NCBI RefSeq assembly: GCF_900114245.1
Contig: NZ_FOSK01000003.1
Location: forward strand, 1 to 64,000
Direction of reading: 5' to 3'
From: Pseudovibrio ascidiaceicola
Lineage (GTDB): Bacteria > Pseudomonadota > Alphaproteobacteria > Rhizobiales > Stappiaceae
DNA: 64,000 nt
Shown: positions 28,320-37,300 of the stretch, piece after piece
Numbering within the stretch: the first letter of the stretch is position 1
Layout of the letters: each line of letters begins with the position of its first letter
Notes under the pieces: model-generated
Told to the model about the DNA's origin: nothing
Seen by the model: only the letters and a program-made list of their open reading frames with translations
The model's database searches: none
Position numbers and translations under genes: made by a program

Positions 28320-28904
28320 ACGCCAACCAGCCAGAAAAACTAGCCACGTAAGACCAACAGCCTCAGGTCACATCTGGAGAGTTATCCCTCAGATTACAAC
28401 CGCCTTAATGCATGCAATATGCTTTTAAATACCATCAAAATTCAAAGGCGAATGCTTGATGGCACTTCATTATGTCTAAAAAGCGTCAGAAGTCCTGCTT
28501 CATGCAATCCTTTGAAATTCAGTAGGATTTTCTCGAAGAAAGTATGCAGACAACATTTAATAAGGCGAAATTACGATCTTTAGATACCACAGATTTGCCA
28601 GATAACGCCAATTATGCGAGCCGCACAATGACTTAAGGTAAACCTAGTCTTATACAACTCATCACAATCACTTAAAATTAGTACTGGTCGGTGGAGTATT
28701 CTCACACCGACCAGAGCTCTAAGGAGCCTCAGCTCCGCCGCAAATTAAATTTCTCGGAAGATAGTATGGCTTGTTTGGCGGCCTCTGCCAAACGTGCGCC
28801 TCTCTTTAAAGAAACCATAGAAAGATGTCACTCAGAAATTCATCAGTAAAACTATCTATCTGCCAATTTTAACAAGGTTTTTCGCCAATCAATAAAAGCC
28901 AGCA
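28320..28904. other. 585-bp intergenic region with a structured element
   Basis: No coding region is supported. A perfect 10-bp hairpin, CTGGTCGGTG (28684-28693) with CACCGACCAG (28705-28714), is followed immediately by a second possible stem, gagct/agctc (about 28714-28735). The remainder is AT-rich. The element could be part of a small RNA or a factor-dependent terminator. No T-run follows it. Confidence 0.4.
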
Positions 28905-29903
28905 TTAAGATCGATGAGAAAATGCAGTCTTCACAGTTTCAACAAAAGCTTCAATTTCGCTTGTTTTGAGCGGGTCGATATTTTGCCAGGTCGAAAGTTG
29001 TCCCCTGAAGAACGTGGATTGTCGCTTCGCATAGCGACGCGTCTCAGTCTTAGCTTTCTCAACTGCCCAGTCCATGCTGGTGAGTCCCTGAGCGGCTTCT
29101 GCAAGCTGCTTTACGCCAATCGCCTTCATCACCTGCAAGTTTGGATCAAGACCCTTGGCCCAAAGCGCGCACGCTTCCTCAACCGCTCCCTGCTCCACCA
29201 TCAAATCAAATCGGCGATGGATCCGGTCGTGCAGCACCTTGCGATCTGGCGATAACACCACTCTCACGGATTCATCTGTGCTCAGTAAAGGAGTACTGCG
29301 CTCATTCTGCCAGACTGATAGAGACTTACCTGTCCCCTCAATAACCTCCAGAGCGCGTACAATGCGCTGCGTGTCTGATGGATGCAAACGGTCAGCCATA
29401 ATCTGATCGCGCTCTCCCAGAGCGTTATGAAGCGCCCCTGCTGCTGCATTCTGTGAGAACACTCTCCAATGCTGCCGCACATCCTCAGGGATATCGGGCA
29501 TCAAGGACAGTCCTTCCAGCGCAGACCTGAAGTAAAGACCAGTCCCCCCGACAACAACCAGCGGGCGACCCGCCTGCCGCGCGTCAGACAACAGTTCTTC
29601 AAACTCCGTCAGCCAGTTCATCACACTGTAAGGCTGGTCACTGGGCACATGGCCAAACAGGTGATGCGGTGCCTGCGATTCTTCTTCCACGCTTGGGCGC
29701 GCGCTCAAAATGTGTAGATCAGAATAGATTTGCATGGAATCTGCATTAACAACCCACGCATTCAGCTCTTTTGCCAGCTGAATGGAAAGAGCTGTCTTGC
29801 CGCTGGCTGTTGGTCCGGCTATCAACACCGCAACAGGCCTTTTTCCAGTGCCATTCACTTGCACAGTCCGAGAGCTGCTTATGTCGTTTGTTGTCACGCT
29901 CAT
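28905..29903 (-). CDS. miaA: tRNA dimethylallyltransferase
   Basis: MiaA adds a dimethylallyl group to A37 of tRNAs reading codons that begin with U. About 332 residues is slightly longer than average. The P-loop GPTASGKTALS is at residues 30-40, followed by VVNADSMQIYSDLHI (dimethylallyl diphosphate and tRNA site), VGGTGLYFRSAL, and TRRYAKRQSTFFRGQLS (the RYAKRQxTW-like tRNA-binding motif). It is divergent to serB. The ATG at 29903 lies inside the first codons of serB at 29881. A GTG near 29864 would avoid that overlap, so the start is uncertain. Confidence 0.95.
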   Translation of the reverse strand: MSVTTNDISSSRTVQVNGTGKRPVAVLIAGPTASGKTALSIQLAKELNAWVVNADSMQIYSDLHILSARPSVEEESQAPHHLFGHVPSDQPYSVMNWLTEFEELLSDARQAGRPLVVVGGTGLYFRSALEGLSLMPDIPEDVRQHWRVFSQNAAAGALHNALGERDQIMADRLHPSDTQRIVRALEVIEGTGKSLSVWQNERSTPLLSTDESVRVVLSPDRKVLHDRIHRRFDLMVEQGAVEEACALWAKGLDPNLQVMKAIGVKQLAEAAQGLTSMDWAVEKAKTETRRYAKRQSTFFRGQLSTWQNIDPLKTSEIEAFVETVKTAFSHRS

Positions 29904-30774
29904 TTCCAATCCAGCCAAACCCGCTGTCACTGAGGATCTCGTTGAGAAGGTCAGTGCCCTTCTGCCTACAACGCCTCAGGTTAAGGTTCTCAACCCACAC
30001 ATCGCAGTGGACCTGACAATTGAGGGCCACGCAGAACCTGAAGAACTCGAAAGTTCTATTCGCACAAACCTTGCAGATGCACCAGTTGATGTTTTCATTC
30101 AACCCCAGAATGGCCGCAGAAAGAAACTCCTGATCGCAGATATGGATTCCACCATGATCCAACAGGAGTGCATTGATGAACTTGCAGCTGAGCTGGGATT
30201 GAAAGAGAAAATCTCCGAGATCACCGAGAGCGCTATGCGTGGCGAAATTGAGTTTGAGCCAGCTCTGCGCCAGCGTGTTGCCCTGCTTAAGGGCCTGGGC
30301 ACCGAAGTCATAGGCAAGACCATCGAAAACCGCATCACACTCACACCTGGTGGACGAGAACTCGTGCAAACCATGAAAGCCAACGGCGGATATGCTGCAC
30401 TGGTGTCTGGCGGCTTCACTTCGTTCACGCAGAAGATAGCCGAGATCATCGGTTTCGATGAAAACAAGGCCAACATCCTTCTGGAAGCAGAAGCCAAGCT
30501 TTCTGGTGAGGTTGCTGAACCGATCCTTGGCAAACAAGCGAAACTAGACCGCCTCACCGAGCTAACAGAGGAAAAAAGCATCGCACTGGAAGACGTCATC
30601 GCAGTGGGCGATGGCGCCAATGACCTTGCCATGATCTGCGCTGCTGGTCTGGGCGTTGCTTTCCACGCAAAGCCGAAAGTGGCAGCAGAAGCTCGCGCTA
30701 AGATCAACTACGGCGACCTGACAGCCCTACTCTACATTCAAGGCTACAGCCACGACGAATTTGCAAAGAACTAA
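29881..30774 (+). CDS. serB: Phosphoserine phosphatase
   Basis: SerB hydrolyses phosphoserine to serine, the last step of serine synthesis. The 297-residue product has an N-terminal ACT-like regulatory region (about residues 1-80) and a C-terminal HAD phosphatase. The nucleophile motif DMDSTMIQQECIDELA starts about residue 87. GGFTSFTQKIAE and VGDGANDLAMICAAGLGVAF are the remaining HAD motifs. The ATG at 29881 is chosen because the upstream frame belongs to the opposite-strand miaA sequence. It is followed by a terminator shared with the degP-like gene. Confidence 0.95.
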   Translation: MSFVVTLISNPAKPAVTEDLVEKVSALLPTTPQVKVLNPHIAVDLTIEGHAEPEELESSIRTNLADAPVDVFIQPQNGRRKKLLIADMDSTMIQQECIDELAAELGLKEKISEITESAMRGEIEFEPALRQRVALLKGLGTEVIGKTIENRITLTPGGRELVQTMKANGGYAALVSGGFTSFTQKIAEIIGFDENKANILLEAEAKLSGEVAEPILGKQAKLDRLTELTEEKSIALEDVIAVGDGANDLAMICAAGLGVAFHAKPKVAAEARAKINYGDLTALLYIQGYSHDEFAKN

Positions 30775-30792
30775 GTTTCTTTGCCTTCAAAT

Positions 30793-30827
30793 AAAAAAGC
30801 CGCTCCCAATCTGGAAGCGGCTTTTTT
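30793..30827. terminator. Bidirectional terminator between serB and the DegP-like gene
   Basis: aaaaaagccgct (30793-30804) pairs with agcggctttttt (30816-30827). The A-run and T-run flank the stem, so it can work on both strands for the two convergent genes. Confidence 0.85.
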
Positions 30828-30846
30828 CATGTCTGGTTTAAACAGA

Positions 30847-32331
30847 CTAGTCCTCGATGCGGACCGCCACAAACCGCAGTTCCCCCGATCCATTGGAGAG
30901 CAGCAGTAAGGCAGAGCGACGTTTGTCTGCCTTGAGAGCTTCAACCATAGCAACCACATCTTTCGGCGCGGCAACAGGCTCCTGAGCCACCTCAACGATC
31001 ACGTCACCAGCGCGAACACGTTTATCTTCAGCAGAACTGCCTTCAGCAACGCGGGTAATCACAACGCCTTCGATTTCATCTGACAGGGCAAAACGTTCAC
31101 GCAGAGGCTCATCGATTTTAGCCAGAGACAATCCAAGCACAACGGTTTCATCCGCTTTGCTCTTTGGACTTTCTTGCTCTTCCTCAACCTTCTCAATTTC
31201 AGCCACTTCATCAAGACGTCCGAGAGTAACCTCAAGCTCGACTTCTTCACCACGGCGCAAAACCATAAGCGGAACAGTACTGCCAATCGTTGTGGTCGCA
31301 ACCATACGCGGTAGATCACGCATTTCAGGAACGCTCCGGCCATCAAAGCTCAGCACAACATCACCAGGCATTATGTCAGCTTCCTGCGCTGGTCCACCTT
31401 CAGTCACGCCAGCAATCAAAGCGCCACGCGCACTATCCATACCGAGGCTCTCAGCAATCTCTTCAGTGACGTGCTGAATACGCACACCAAGCCAACCGCG
31501 ACGGGTTTCGCCAAACTCACGCAGCTGCGCAATCACACGGGTAGCAGTCTCTGCAGGAATGGCAAAGCCGATGCCGATAGACCCACCGGAAGGTGAGAAG
31601 ATAACAGTGTTGATCCCGACAACTTCACCATCCATGTTGAACAGCGGACCACCCGAGTTTCCCCGGTTGATGGCAGCATCGGTCTGAATAAAGTTATCAT
31701 AAGGACCAGAATTGATATCGCGGTTTCGTGCAGAAACGATACCTGCTGTGACTGTACCGCCAAGACCAAACGGGTTACCGATCGCCATCACCCAGTCACC
31801 AACACGCAGCACTTCGGAGCTACCAAACTTCACAGAGTCCAAGGTCGACTGAGGCTCAACCTTCAAAACAGCAAGGTCCGTCTTCTCATCAGATCCGAGC
31901 AGCTGTGCTGACAGTTTAGTACCATCATTGAAGTTAACGGTGATCTCATCCGCACCTTCGATCACATGGTTGTTGGTAACAATGATGCCCTTTTCACCGT
32001 CAATGACAAAACCGGAACCAAGCGATTGAACACGCTGCGGGCTTTCACCTTCAGGTTCTTGCCCGTTGAAAAATTCTTCGAAAAATTCCTGAAAAGGAGA
32101 TCCCTCAGGAACATCTGGCAGTTGGAGAGACCGTTTGGCTTTCACCCGTTGCGCAGTCGAAATGTTGACCACAGCATCACCAAGCTCTTCAGCAAGGTCT
32201 GCCAGAGATTCTGGGCCGCTTGCGCGAGCACTGTCGAAGCTGCCGGTCACAGCCGCAACTCCAAGTACACTCGCAAAAACAATTGCCTTGATTGATCGTC
32301 CAAGCTCAAGGCGAGGGAAAACACCGGCCAT
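30847..32331 (-). CDS. DegP/HtrA-family periplasmic serine protease
   Basis: The 494-residue protein is a DegP/DegQ-type protease-chaperone for misfolded envelope proteins. A hydrophobic segment at residues 14-32 ending in ARASG is the likely signal peptide. The trypsin-like domain has its triad at His122 (TNNHVI), Asp152 (TDLAVL) and Ser226 (NRGNSGGPL). Two PDZ domains follow, about 275-370 and 400-485. GAGGAGA lies six bases before the ATG at 32331. It follows DUF2065 and hflC-hflK in the same direction, a typical alphaproteobacterial order. A hairpin at 32398-32427 suggests separate transcription from the hflKC operon. Confidence 0.94.
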   Translation of the reverse strand: MAGVFPRLELGRSIKAIVFASVLGVAAVTGSFDSARASGPESLADLAEELGDAVVNISTAQRVKAKRSLQLPDVPEGSPFQEFFEEFFNGQEPEGESPQRVQSLGSGFVIDGEKGIIVTNNHVIEGADEITVNFNDGTKLSAQLLGSDEKTDLAVLKVEPQSTLDSVKFGSSEVLRVGDWVMAIGNPFGLGGTVTAGIVSARNRDINSGPYDNFIQTDAAINRGNSGGPLFNMDGEVVGINTVIFSPSGGSIGIGFAIPAETATRVIAQLREFGETRRGWLGVRIQHVTEEIAESLGMDSARGALIAGVTEGGPAQEADIMPGDVVLSFDGRSVPEMRDLPRMVATTTIGSTVPLMVLRRGEEVELEVTLGRLDEVAEIEKVEEEQESPKSKADETVVLGLSLAKIDEPLRERFALSDEIEGVVITRVAEGSSAEDKRVRAGDVIVEVAQEPVAAPKDVVAMVEALKADKRRSALLLLSNGSGELRFVAVRIED

Positions 32332-32397
32332 AAGCCATCTCCTCAGATTATCAGGTGAACACAAACACTTCACCAGAACGCATACTGAAAACAAATA

Positions 32398-32427
32398 TGC
32401 CCGCGCTTGGTTAATAAAGCGCGGGCA
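32398..32427 (-). terminator. Terminator of the hflK-hflC-DUF2065 operon
   Basis: tgcccgcgctt (32398-32408) and aagcgcgggca (32417-32427) form an 11-bp perfect stem. On the minus strand it is followed by TATTTGTTTTC. It lies between DUF2065 and the DegP-like gene. Confidence 0.65.
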
Positions 32428-32495
32428 AAACTAACATTTATTTCTTAACTGCGTCAGGCTGATTTCTCGCAGTTGTATCATTGGCAAATCTGCGT

Positions 32496-32690
32496 CTAGC
32501 CACTAAGCGAACGCACCAACCATACAATCAACACGCCCAATCCCATCGCAGCAACACCACCAAGACGGAGAGACTGATCAGGAATTTCCTGAGCTTTCCG
32601 CATGAATTCCTTCAAATGGCCTGGGGCTAGAGCATAAACAACTCCCTCAACAACGAGGACAAGTCCCAGAGCCACAATAAAATCATTCAT
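32496..32690 (-). CDS. DUF2065 (YjeT-like) small membrane protein
   Basis: The 64-residue protein has two membrane helices separated by LAPGHLKEFMRKAQEIPDQSLRLGG, which is the diagnostic pattern of DUF2065, the family of E. coli YjeT. Its start overlaps the hflC stop as TAATG, so translation is coupled. The link with HflKC is conserved in other proteobacteria. The function is unknown; a role in the HflKC-FtsH membrane complex is inferred from context only. Confidence 0.88.
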   Translation of the reverse strand: MNDFIVALGLVLVVEGVVYALAPGHLKEFMRKAQEIPDQSLRLGGVAAMGLGVLIVWLVRSLSG

Positions 32691-33577
32691 TACTGAGGTG
32701 CACCAACCGCCGGAGCACTCCGCGTTCCACTTGGATCGTTGAAGTAGCGGAAGAAGTCAGAGTCAGGAGACAGCACCAGAGACGTATCACCACCTTCCAG
32801 AGCATTGGTATATGCCTGCATGGAACGATAGAACTCGAAGAAGCTTGGGTCTTTGCCATAAGCTTCTGCGAAGATCTGGTTGGCAGCCGCATCACCATCA
32901 CCGCGGATGATATCAGCATCACGCTGTGCTTCAGCAACAAGAACGGTTGCATCACGATCAGCACGAGACTTAATACGGCGAGACTGCTCTTCACCCTGTG
33001 CGCGGATTTCAGTCGCTTCACGCTGACGTTCTGTCTGCATGCGGCGGAAAATTGCCTGAGAGTTTGCCTCTGGCAGATCTGCACGACGGATCTTCACGTC
33101 AATCACATCAATACCGATCGCAGCAGCGCTTTTGTCCACGTCCTGACGGATCTTTTCCATCAGATCGGAACGATCATCACGCACCACTTGTACGAAGGTT
33201 GCTTTTGCCAGTTCAGAACGCAGTGAAGACTGCAGGAACGTCGCAAGACGGCGTGCACCTTCATTTACGTTGTTCACAGACTGGTAGAAGCGCACTGGGT
33301 TGGTGATACGGTAACGAGCAAACGCATCAACAGTCAGACGTTTTTTGTCAGCAACAATTGCTTCCAGAGGAGGCATGTTGAGATCAAGGATACGCTTATC
33401 AAGAACGATAACGTTCTGCCAAGGCAACTTGAATTTCAAACCCGGCTCAGTTTCCTGCGCTTTCACCTCACCAAACTGCAGAACAAGCGCCTGTTCAGTT
33501 GGAGTAATGATGTAAGCCGACCAGTAAAGAACCAGAGCGATAGCAGCTATAACAATGCCAAGAAGACCGCTTTTCAT
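32690..33577 (-). CDS. hflC: HflC, FtsH-modulating SPFH protein
   Basis: HflC together with HflK forms a membrane ring that surrounds and regulates the FtsH protease. The 295-residue product has an N-terminal membrane helix (IVIAAIALVLYWSAYII) and then an SPFH/band 7 domain starting TPTEQALVLQFGEV. A coiled-coil region contains RQREATEIRAQGEEQSRRIKSRADRDA. The start overlaps the hflK stop (TAATG), with AGGAAACAAC upstream. The tail is short and ends with GTRSAPAVGAPQ. Confidence 0.95.
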   Translation of the reverse strand: MKSGLLGIVIAAIALVLYWSAYIITPTEQALVLQFGEVKAQETEPGLKFKLPWQNVIVLDKRILDLNMPPLEAIVADKKRLTVDAFARYRITNPVRFYQSVNNVNEGARRLATFLQSSLRSELAKATFVQVVRDDRSDLMEKIRQDVDKSAAAIGIDVIDVKIRRADLPEANSQAIFRRMQTERQREATEIRAQGEEQSRRIKSRADRDATVLVAEAQRDADIIRGDGDAAANQIFAEAYGKDPSFFEFYRSMQAYTNALEGGDTSLVLSPDSDFFRYFNDPSGTRSAPAVGAPQ

Positions 33578-34746
33578 TAGTTGTTTCCTCCAGCACGTTT
33601 GTTCAGCTGGTCAAGCGGCAGATAAGGCACAACACCATTTTGCTGACCATTTCCGTCGATGATGATTTTCGGATTTTTGCTCAAGACATTTTCCATGGTC
33701 TCAAGATAGAGGCGCTGGCGAATAACGTCAGGAGACTTCGCGTATTCCTCATAAATCTTGCTGAAGCGCTGTGCCTGACCATTTGCATTCGCAATGGTCT
33801 TGTCACGATACGCCTGTGCAGCTTCAGAAACGCGAGCCGCATTACCACGAGCTTCAGGGACGATCTTGTTTGCGTAGGCTTGTGCTTCGTTCTGAATACG
33901 CTCTTGGTCAGCACGAGCTGCCTGAACATCACGGAACGCTTCAATAACCTGCGCAGGTGGATCAACCTTCTGCATCTGAACCTGAGTTACCTCGATACCA
34001 GCTTTGTAGTTATCGAGTGTTTCCTGCATCAGTTTTTGCACTGCAATCTGAATCGGAGCACGGTTTTCAGTCAGAATTGAATCAATGCGGGAGCTACCAA
34101 CAACTTCACGCATCGCGCTTTCAGCGACTGCTTTCACAGTGCCTTCTGGGTTCTGAATATTAAACAGGTATTCCTGAACGCCGGTAGGAGTGTTCTGAAT
34201 ACGCCACTGAACCTTGAAGTCTACGTCAACGATGTTTTCATCGCCGGTCAACATCAGGCTCTCTTCAGGCACATCACGCTGATTGATAGAGCTGCCACGA
34301 ACAAACTCTTCCATACCAACAGTCAATTCGCGAACACGCAGCACTTCTGGAGTGCGCACTTCGCCAACCGGATATGGCCAGTTGTAGTTCAAACCTGGCT
34401 CAGTTTGTCCAACGACCTTACCGAACACAAGTTCCACACCAACTTCACTTGGTTCAACGCGGTAGATACCGGTAGCAAGCCAGATAACAACGGCAACGAG
34501 AATAGCGAACAAAATGCCTTTAAAACCAAGGCCGCCGCCGTCACCAGGTAGAACGGATTTCAGCTGATCCTGACCGCGTTTGAGGATTTCCTCAAAATCA
34601 GGTGGATTACCGCCACCACCGTTTCCGCCGCCACGCTGTGGACCACCGCCGCCGCCCCAAGGGCCACCACCGCCCTTGTTGCCGCCGGAGTTCCCCCAAG
34701 GGCCGCCGTTATTGCCGCCACCTCCGCTTTGATTGCTCCAAGGCAT
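33577..34746 (-). CDS. hflK: HflK, FtsH-modulating SPFH protein
   Basis: The 389-residue partner of HflC has the usual glycine-rich, low-complexity cytoplasmic N-terminus (about residues 6-48, many GG and GGG units). A membrane helix lies at about 75-95 (ILFAILVAVVIWLATGIY). The SPFH domain starts VEPSEVGVELVFGKV. A coiled-coil follows around residues 275-330. AAGGGA lies ahead of the ATG. It is first gene of the hflK-hflC-DUF2065 operon. The promoter must lie in the 34747-35095 interval. Confidence 0.96.
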   Translation of the reverse strand: MPWSNQSGGGGNNGGPWGNSGGNKGGGGPWGGGGGPQRGGGNGGGGNPPDFEEILKRGQDQLKSVLPGDGGGLGFKGILFAILVAVVIWLATGIYRVEPSEVGVELVFGKVVGQTEPGLNYNWPYPVGEVRTPEVLRVRELTVGMEEFVRGSSINQRDVPEESLMLTGDENIVDVDFKVQWRIQNTPTGVQEYLFNIQNPEGTVKAVAESAMREVVGSSRIDSILTENRAPIQIAVQKLMQETLDNYKAGIEVTQVQMQKVDPPAQVIEAFRDVQAARADQERIQNEAQAYANKIVPEARGNAARVSEAAQAYRDKTIANANGQAQRFSKIYEEYAKSPDVIRQRLYLETMENVLSKNPKIIIDGNGQQNGVVPYLPLDQLNKRAGGNN

Positions 34747-35095
34747 AGAGAGATCCCTTTACTAGGTATGCTGCCGGACAAACCGACAAATAGATGAGAG
34801 TTAGACTAAGCCAACTATTACTTGATTAGGGTTATAGGCAAGTTACCAGCGCCTTTCAACGAATGCAGATACGCCAAAAGGCTGCACTTTACGGAAAAAC
34901 ACCAAAACCCCACAGAAACCGGACATTATTGAAGAAGATAAGCCTTCTTTCGCACGTTTCAACCGACGTACAAGAGCCTACCTGCAAATTTCAGCTGTAA
35001 GAATTAGAGGCACAATCAGGCAAATTCTTGCTGTTTTGCTCAACAAAACGTAAACCAAGCCAAGACACAGTAGAAACGTGCAGAGTTTCGGGCTC
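34747..35095. other. Intergenic region upstream of hflK
   Basis: About 350 bases without a supported gene. It should contain the hflK promoter and the end of the ElaA-like transcript. No strong terminator stem or operator was seen. Confidence 0.35.
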
Positions 35096-35560
35096 TCAGC
35101 TTTCAGGCGGCACCCTTAAACGCATATCAATGTGCGGAATACCATCGTCCAGATAGGTCTCCGAAGTGGCGTAAAAGCCAAGTCCGCCATAGAAGTCCTG
35201 CAGATAGTCCTGTGCCTGCAGCTCCACGCGCGCATCATCATTGGTCGCTGCACAGTAAGAAAGCGCAGCATTCATCAACTTGCCGGCAATACCCTGCCCG
35301 CGCGCATCCTTTGAGACCAACACACGGCTAATCTTGAACACATCGCCATCTTCGTATTTCAAGAGGATTCGCAGCGCCCCGAGAATATGCCCGGCATCAT
35401 TCATCACGAGAATGTGTTTACTGACAGGATCGAGCCCATCGATATCTGGATATGCGCACTGCTGTTCAACAATAAACACATCGCAACGTAACTTTAGCAA
35501 AGCATAGAGCTGTTCAACGCTGAACTCGTTGAAGTCTTTAAGCTCAAGAAACTGGGACAT
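35096..35560 (-). CDS. ElaA-family GNAT acetyltransferase
   Basis: The 154-residue protein matches the ElaA subgroup of GNAT enzymes. It begins FNEFSVEQLYALLKLRCDVFIVEQQCAYPDIDG, where the RxDVFxVEQxCxYxDxDxxD pattern is diagnostic. The acetyl-CoA loop is VSKDARGQGIAGKLM. The end carries YGGLGFYATSETYLDDGIPHIDM. The substrate of ElaA proteins is unknown. It is divergent to the PhyH-like gene. Confidence 0.92.
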   Translation of the reverse strand: MSQFLELKDFNEFSVEQLYALLKLRCDVFIVEQQCAYPDIDGLDPVSKHILVMNDAGHILGALRILLKYEDGDVFKISRVLVSKDARGQGIAGKLMNAALSYCAATNDDARVELQAQDYLQDFYGGLGFYATSETYLDDGIPHIDMRLRVPPES

Positions 35561-35753
35561 TCCACCTCAAAAATTTCGCGGCTTACTCCCGAAAAGCAAG
35601 CCTCAAACTCTTATTTATCTTGGTCTTCAGCGTTCAAATTGCAAGTCAATTACTGCCAGAAACTAATCTTTAGGCAGATTTCACAAGCAGAAACAGAAGG
35701 AAAGACCCAAAGCACCGATCCCCTTAACCTCTCGTTAATGAAGAGCGGCGGGG

Positions 35754-36680
35754 ATGCGTATGCGGGCAATAAAGCCAAAACACCTCATGAACAGCTTGCA
35801 ACGCAGGTTTCTGCCTTCGTCCTCCTATCAATCGGAGTGGGACGAAGGAACGATACCCAGTTGGTTTCATAGCGAGCTGACCGATCTCCATAGCCAAAAG
35901 ATTGAAAAGCAGGCAAAACTATACTCGACCCTGCCACTCTCTTGCGCTCAGACATTGCAAACCCATGGCATCTGGATCAAACATGATGTGTTGCCCCGCG
36001 AGTTTTTCCGCAGACTTAAATTTGAGGCCTTCGACTATTTTGTCGGCCAGAGAGACCGTAACAAGCGACTCCTCTCCAACTGGCATAACTCACAAAGCTT
36101 CACACTACCGTTGAACTATACGCACCTTCTCAGGCAACCCTTTTTGCAATCTGCCATTACAGACGAGCTTATTCCGCCACCGCTTCAGTTCTCAGCAGGC
36201 AGAAAAGCCAAACCAGCATATCATCTTGAGGCAATGGCACAATGCACACCGTCCTTCCGCTTTGAAACGGAAGGCAGCAACGCACCACCTTTTGAAATTG
36301 AGCACGATGCATTCTCGCCCGGCGCAATTGCATTGCTTTTTCTGGAAAAAATCACACCAGAAGACGGCGCAATGTTTTACATCCCCGGCTCACATCGCAT
36401 GACAGAACAACGTATTTTCTGGGAGTACCAGCGCCACCTCGATTATACAGAGATAGAAGAAGAGGACGATGAGCCCATCACAGGACTGAGTGATCTGCAA
36501 GATCTGGATCTACCACCTCTCCTACCTTTAAAGGTAGAGGCAAACACACTGCTGATTATGGACCGAACGGGCTTTCATGGCCGCTTGCCGAGCACCAACA
36601 ACGCACGCAACGCCCATACTGCTCACCGCCTTGCCTTGCGCGCTGACCTTTCAACAAAGTCGTCAACGCGCAACAACTAA
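35754..36680 (+). CDS. PhyH-like (phytanoyl-CoA dioxygenase superfamily) protein
   Basis: The 308-residue protein resembles non-heme Fe(II)/2-oxoglutarate oxygenases of the PhyH superfamily in its C-terminal half. FLEKITPEDGAMFYIPGSHRMTEQRIFWEY and the terminal NTLLIMDRTGFHGRLP (distal His and Arg) match. The usual HxD iron motif appears here as EHD (IEHDAFSPG), so the first His position is Glu. Activity may be altered or lost. An acidic insert with EEEDDE sits at about residue 240. The start is uncertain: ATGs at 35754, 35760 or 35787 are possible. It is the only plus-strand gene within the hflK-thyA block and appears to be an insertion there. Confidence 0.65.
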   Translation: MRMRAIKPKHLMNSLQRRFLPSSSYQSEWDEGTIPSWFHSELTDLHSQKIEKQAKLYSTLPLSCAQTLQTHGIWIKHDVLPREFFRRLKFEAFDYFVGQRDRNKRLLSNWHNSQSFTLPLNYTHLLRQPFLQSAITDELIPPPLQFSAGRKAKPAYHLEAMAQCTPSFRFETEGSNAPPFEIEHDAFSPGAIALLFLEKITPEDGAMFYIPGSHRMTEQRIFWEYQRHLDYTEIEEEDDEPITGLSDLQDLDLPPLLPLKVEANTLLIMDRTGFHGRLPSTNNARNAHTAHRLALRADLSTKSSTRNN

Positions 36681-36690
36681 TCAGTGTAGA

Positions 36691-37212
36691 TCAAAGCTTG
36701 CGACGATAGATTTCTAATGAGGAATCTGCAGAGTCTTTTTCACCACGATCAAACGGCGTGCGCTCGGCAAGCTCCCATTCACCCTCATGGATATCCGGGA
36801 ATTTCGTGTCACCGTCTGGCTGAGCATGAATACGGGTAATGTAGAGAGTAGAAGCCTTTGGCATCGCTTCTTTATATATCTGCCCACCACCCACAATCAT
36901 GATCTCATCGACACCGTCATTTTCAGCAATGTCGTTCGCAAGTGTAAGCGCATCACCAAGACTGCTGACCACTTCAACACCTTCATAAGCGTAGTTCGGA
37001 TCACGCGTAATAACGACGTTTTTGCGGTTAGGAAGAGGCTTGCCAAGCGTCGTGCAGATACTCTCAAAGGTCCGACGCCCCATGATCACGGGCTTACCAG
37101 TTGTCGTCTTGCGAAAGAACTTCAGATCGGTAGAAACAGACCATGGCATGTCATTGTTTGCGCCAATCACACCATTTTCAGCCACAGCTGAGATCATCGA
37201 AATTTGCTTCAT
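36691..37212 (-). CDS. folA: Dihydrofolate reductase
   Basis: FolA reduces dihydrofolate to tetrahydrofolate with NADPH, recycling the product of ThyA. The 173-residue product begins ISMISAVAENGVIGANNDMPWSVSTDLKFF (substrate site with the Asp/Met-Pro-Trp block). It carries VIMGRRTFESI, NVVITRD and IMIVGGGQIYKEAM, the cofactor-binding motifs. The ATG at 37212 follows GAGGATAGG closely. It is on the same strand as thyA about 1.5 kb upstream. It is convergent with the PhyH-like gene, with stops only about 10 bases apart. Confidence 0.96.
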   Translation of the reverse strand: MKQISMISAVAENGVIGANNDMPWSVSTDLKFFRKTTTGKPVIMGRRTFESICTTLGKPLPNRKNVVITRDPNYAYEGVEVVSSLGDALTLANDIAENDGVDEIMIVGGGQIYKEAMPKASTLYITRIHAQPDGDTKFPDIHEGEWELAERTPFDRGEKDSADSSLEIYRRKL

Positions 37213-37300
37213 CCTATCCTCAATCGGCAAGAGACAAGTCGTACTCAGTTGATGAGAGCATCAAGCTCCCATCTAAACCAGTTCAGGCAGCAGAAAGAAC

